Source of the DNA: Nocardioides sp.
Lineage (GTDB): Bacteria; Actinomycetota; Actinomycetes; Propionibacteriales; Nocardioidaceae
Direction of reading: 5' to 3'
NCBI GenBank assembly: GCA_002729525.1
Contig: PBYI01000008.1
Span: forward strand, 1 to 64,000
Length of the DNA: 64,000 nt
Shown here piece after piece: positions 63,033 to 64,000 of the stretch. Position 1 is the first letter of the stretch; each line of letters starts with the position of its first letter. The notes under the pieces were generated by a model, which searched no databases, was not told where the DNA came from, and was given only the letters and a program-made list of their open reading frames with translations. The translations under genes were made by a program, and so were the position numbers.

Positions 63033-64000
63033 TCAGCCGAGCGACGCGCGGCGCCTCAGCAGGTGCCGCCGCTCGGCCTCGTGGGCGCACCTGGCGATGG
63101 CGGCGTCGTACGCCGTCCGCGCGGCGTCGTCCGCGCCGGTGCGGGCGAGAAGCTCGGCCCGGACCGCGTCGAGGCGGTGCCCGAGGCCCGAACCGCGCAG
63201 CTCCTCGAGTGCGGCCAGTCCGGCCGGCGCGCCCCGCGCCTCCGCGACCGCCACCGCCCGGTTGAGCCTGACGACGTCGGAGCCGGTGAGCGCGAGCAGT
63301 TCGTCGTAGTGCCGCACCACCCGCGCCCAGTCGGTGTCGGCGGCGGTCGGGGCGACGGCGTGCTCGGCGACCACCAGCGCCTGGAGGAGGTACGGCGCCG
63401 GCGCGGCGTGCACGTGCGGGCCGAGCACGACCAGCGCCTCGGCGACCTCGTCGTGGTGCCACCGGGTGCGGTCCTGGTCGGGCAGCAGGACGAGGTCGGT
63501 CGTCCCGTCCGGTCCGCGACGGGTGCGGGCGTCGCGGCGGGCGTGCTGGAGCAGCACCAGCGCAAGTAGGCAGTCGACCTCGGCACGGGCCGAGGGGTCG
63601 AGCCCGCCGGGCAGCACCTCGCGCAGCACCCGCACCAGCCGCACCGCCTCGCCCGCCAGGTCGGCCCGGACGACGTCCTCGCCCGTCCCGGGCGCGTAGC
63701 CGGCGGTGAACGCGAGGTAGGCGACGTCGGCCACGACGGCCACCCTGCTCACCAGCTCGGTGCCGACCGGGACCGCGAACGCCTCCCCCGCCAGCCGCTT
63801 GCGAGCCCGGGTGAGCCTGGCCGCCATCGTCGGGGTCGGGACCAGGAACAGCCGGGCGACGTCCTCGGTGGACACGCCCAGCACCAGGCGCAGGGTCAGC
63901 GCCGCGGCGTGCTCGCGGGGCAGGGCGGGGTAGGCGCACAGCAGCCCCAGCCGCAGCCGCTCGTCCACCACCACCTCCTCCCCCGGGTCGGCCATGACCC
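63033..64000 (-). CDS. ECF42-type RNA polymerase sigma factor, 5' end outside window
   Basis: The frame stays open to the right edge, so the sigma-2 region lies outside; an ATG at 63995 is internal. What is seen starts in sigma region 4 (LRLGLLCAYPALPREHAAAL then VLGVSTEDVARLFLVPTPTM; about residues 14-62 counted from the ATG at 63995). It is followed by a C-terminal helical domain of about 230 residues with TPR-like repeats and the DTDWARVVRHYDELL and SDVVRLNRAVAVAEARGAPA blocks. This layout is that of ECF42 sigma factors (DUF6596), which usually sit next to a YCII/DGPF-domain protein; none is inside the window. Confidence 0.88.
   Translation of the reverse strand, partial: VMADPGEEVVVDERLRLGLLCAYPALPREHAAALTLRLVLGVSTEDVARLFLVPTPTMAARLTRARKRLAGEAFAVPVGTELVSRVAVVADVAYLAFTAGYAPGTGEDVVRADLAGEAVRLVRVLREVLPGGLDPSARAEVDCLLALVLLQHARRDARTRRGPDGTTDLVLLPDQDRTRWHHDEVAEALVVLGPHVHAAPAPYLLQALVVAEHAVAPTAADTDWARVVRHYDELLALTGSDVVRLNRAVAVAEARGAPAGLAALEELRGSGLGHRLDAVRAELLARTGADDAARTAYDAAIARCAHEAERRHLLRRRASLG

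Overview
This is a high-GC actinobacterial chromosome segment, most like Nocardioides or a close relative (Nocardioidaceae). The evidence is the strong G/C third-position bias, frequent GTG starts, ATGA/GTGA gene overlaps, a complete mce lipid-import operon with mkl, and the order tRNA-Trp, secE, nusG, rplK, rplA ... rplJ, rplL ... rpoB, rpoC. The assignment is inference; there is no 16S gene in the window.

Left part (1-21.3 kb): mixed metabolism and stress genes. It starts with the 3' part of a fibronectin-type-III surface protein, then an enoyl-CoA hydratase and an alpha/beta hydrolase. Next is a TetR-controlled heterodimeric ABC exporter with a clear 18-bp operator. It continues with a Na+/Ca2+ exchanger next to pdxH, a citrate synthase, a DUF2252 protein, a secreted M15-like peptidase, a GNAT, serC, an overlapping macro-domain/topoisomerase IB pair, and a five-gene minus-strand operon. 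That operon holds a hydroxyacid-oxoacid-transhydrogenase-like dehydrogenase, a DUF1648 protein, a tiny peptide, a methyltransferase and a frameshifted membrane-anchored beta-propeller-like protein.

Centre (21.57-32.36 kb): the most interesting part. Eight plus-strand genes overlap or nearly touch. They encode a small membrane protein, a GT2 glycosyltransferase with an N-terminal MshEN-type (cyclic-di-GMP-binding) domain, a polytopic GT-C-like protein, an acidic coiled-coil protein, two lipoproteins (one PstS-like with a coiled-coil insertion) and two paralogous secreted four-cysteine proteins. I read this as a candidate cyclic-di-GMP-gated extracellular glycan system, apparently uncharacterised.

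Right part (32.4-64 kb): a tandem NUDIX protein, a PlsC acyltransferase, a geranylgeranyl-reductase-type flavoprotein, a second NUDIX, then rpoC and rpoB. A full mce operon follows: mkl, two YrbE permeases, six Mce proteins and two Mce-associated proteins, one with a degenerate J-like domain. It sits between rpoB and rplL/rplJ. Then come an L10 leader, a class Ic aspartate aminotransferase, rplA, rplK, nusG, secE, tRNA-Trp, an adenosine-deaminase-like gene, a small hypothetical and the C-terminal part of an ECF42-type sigma factor running off the right edge.
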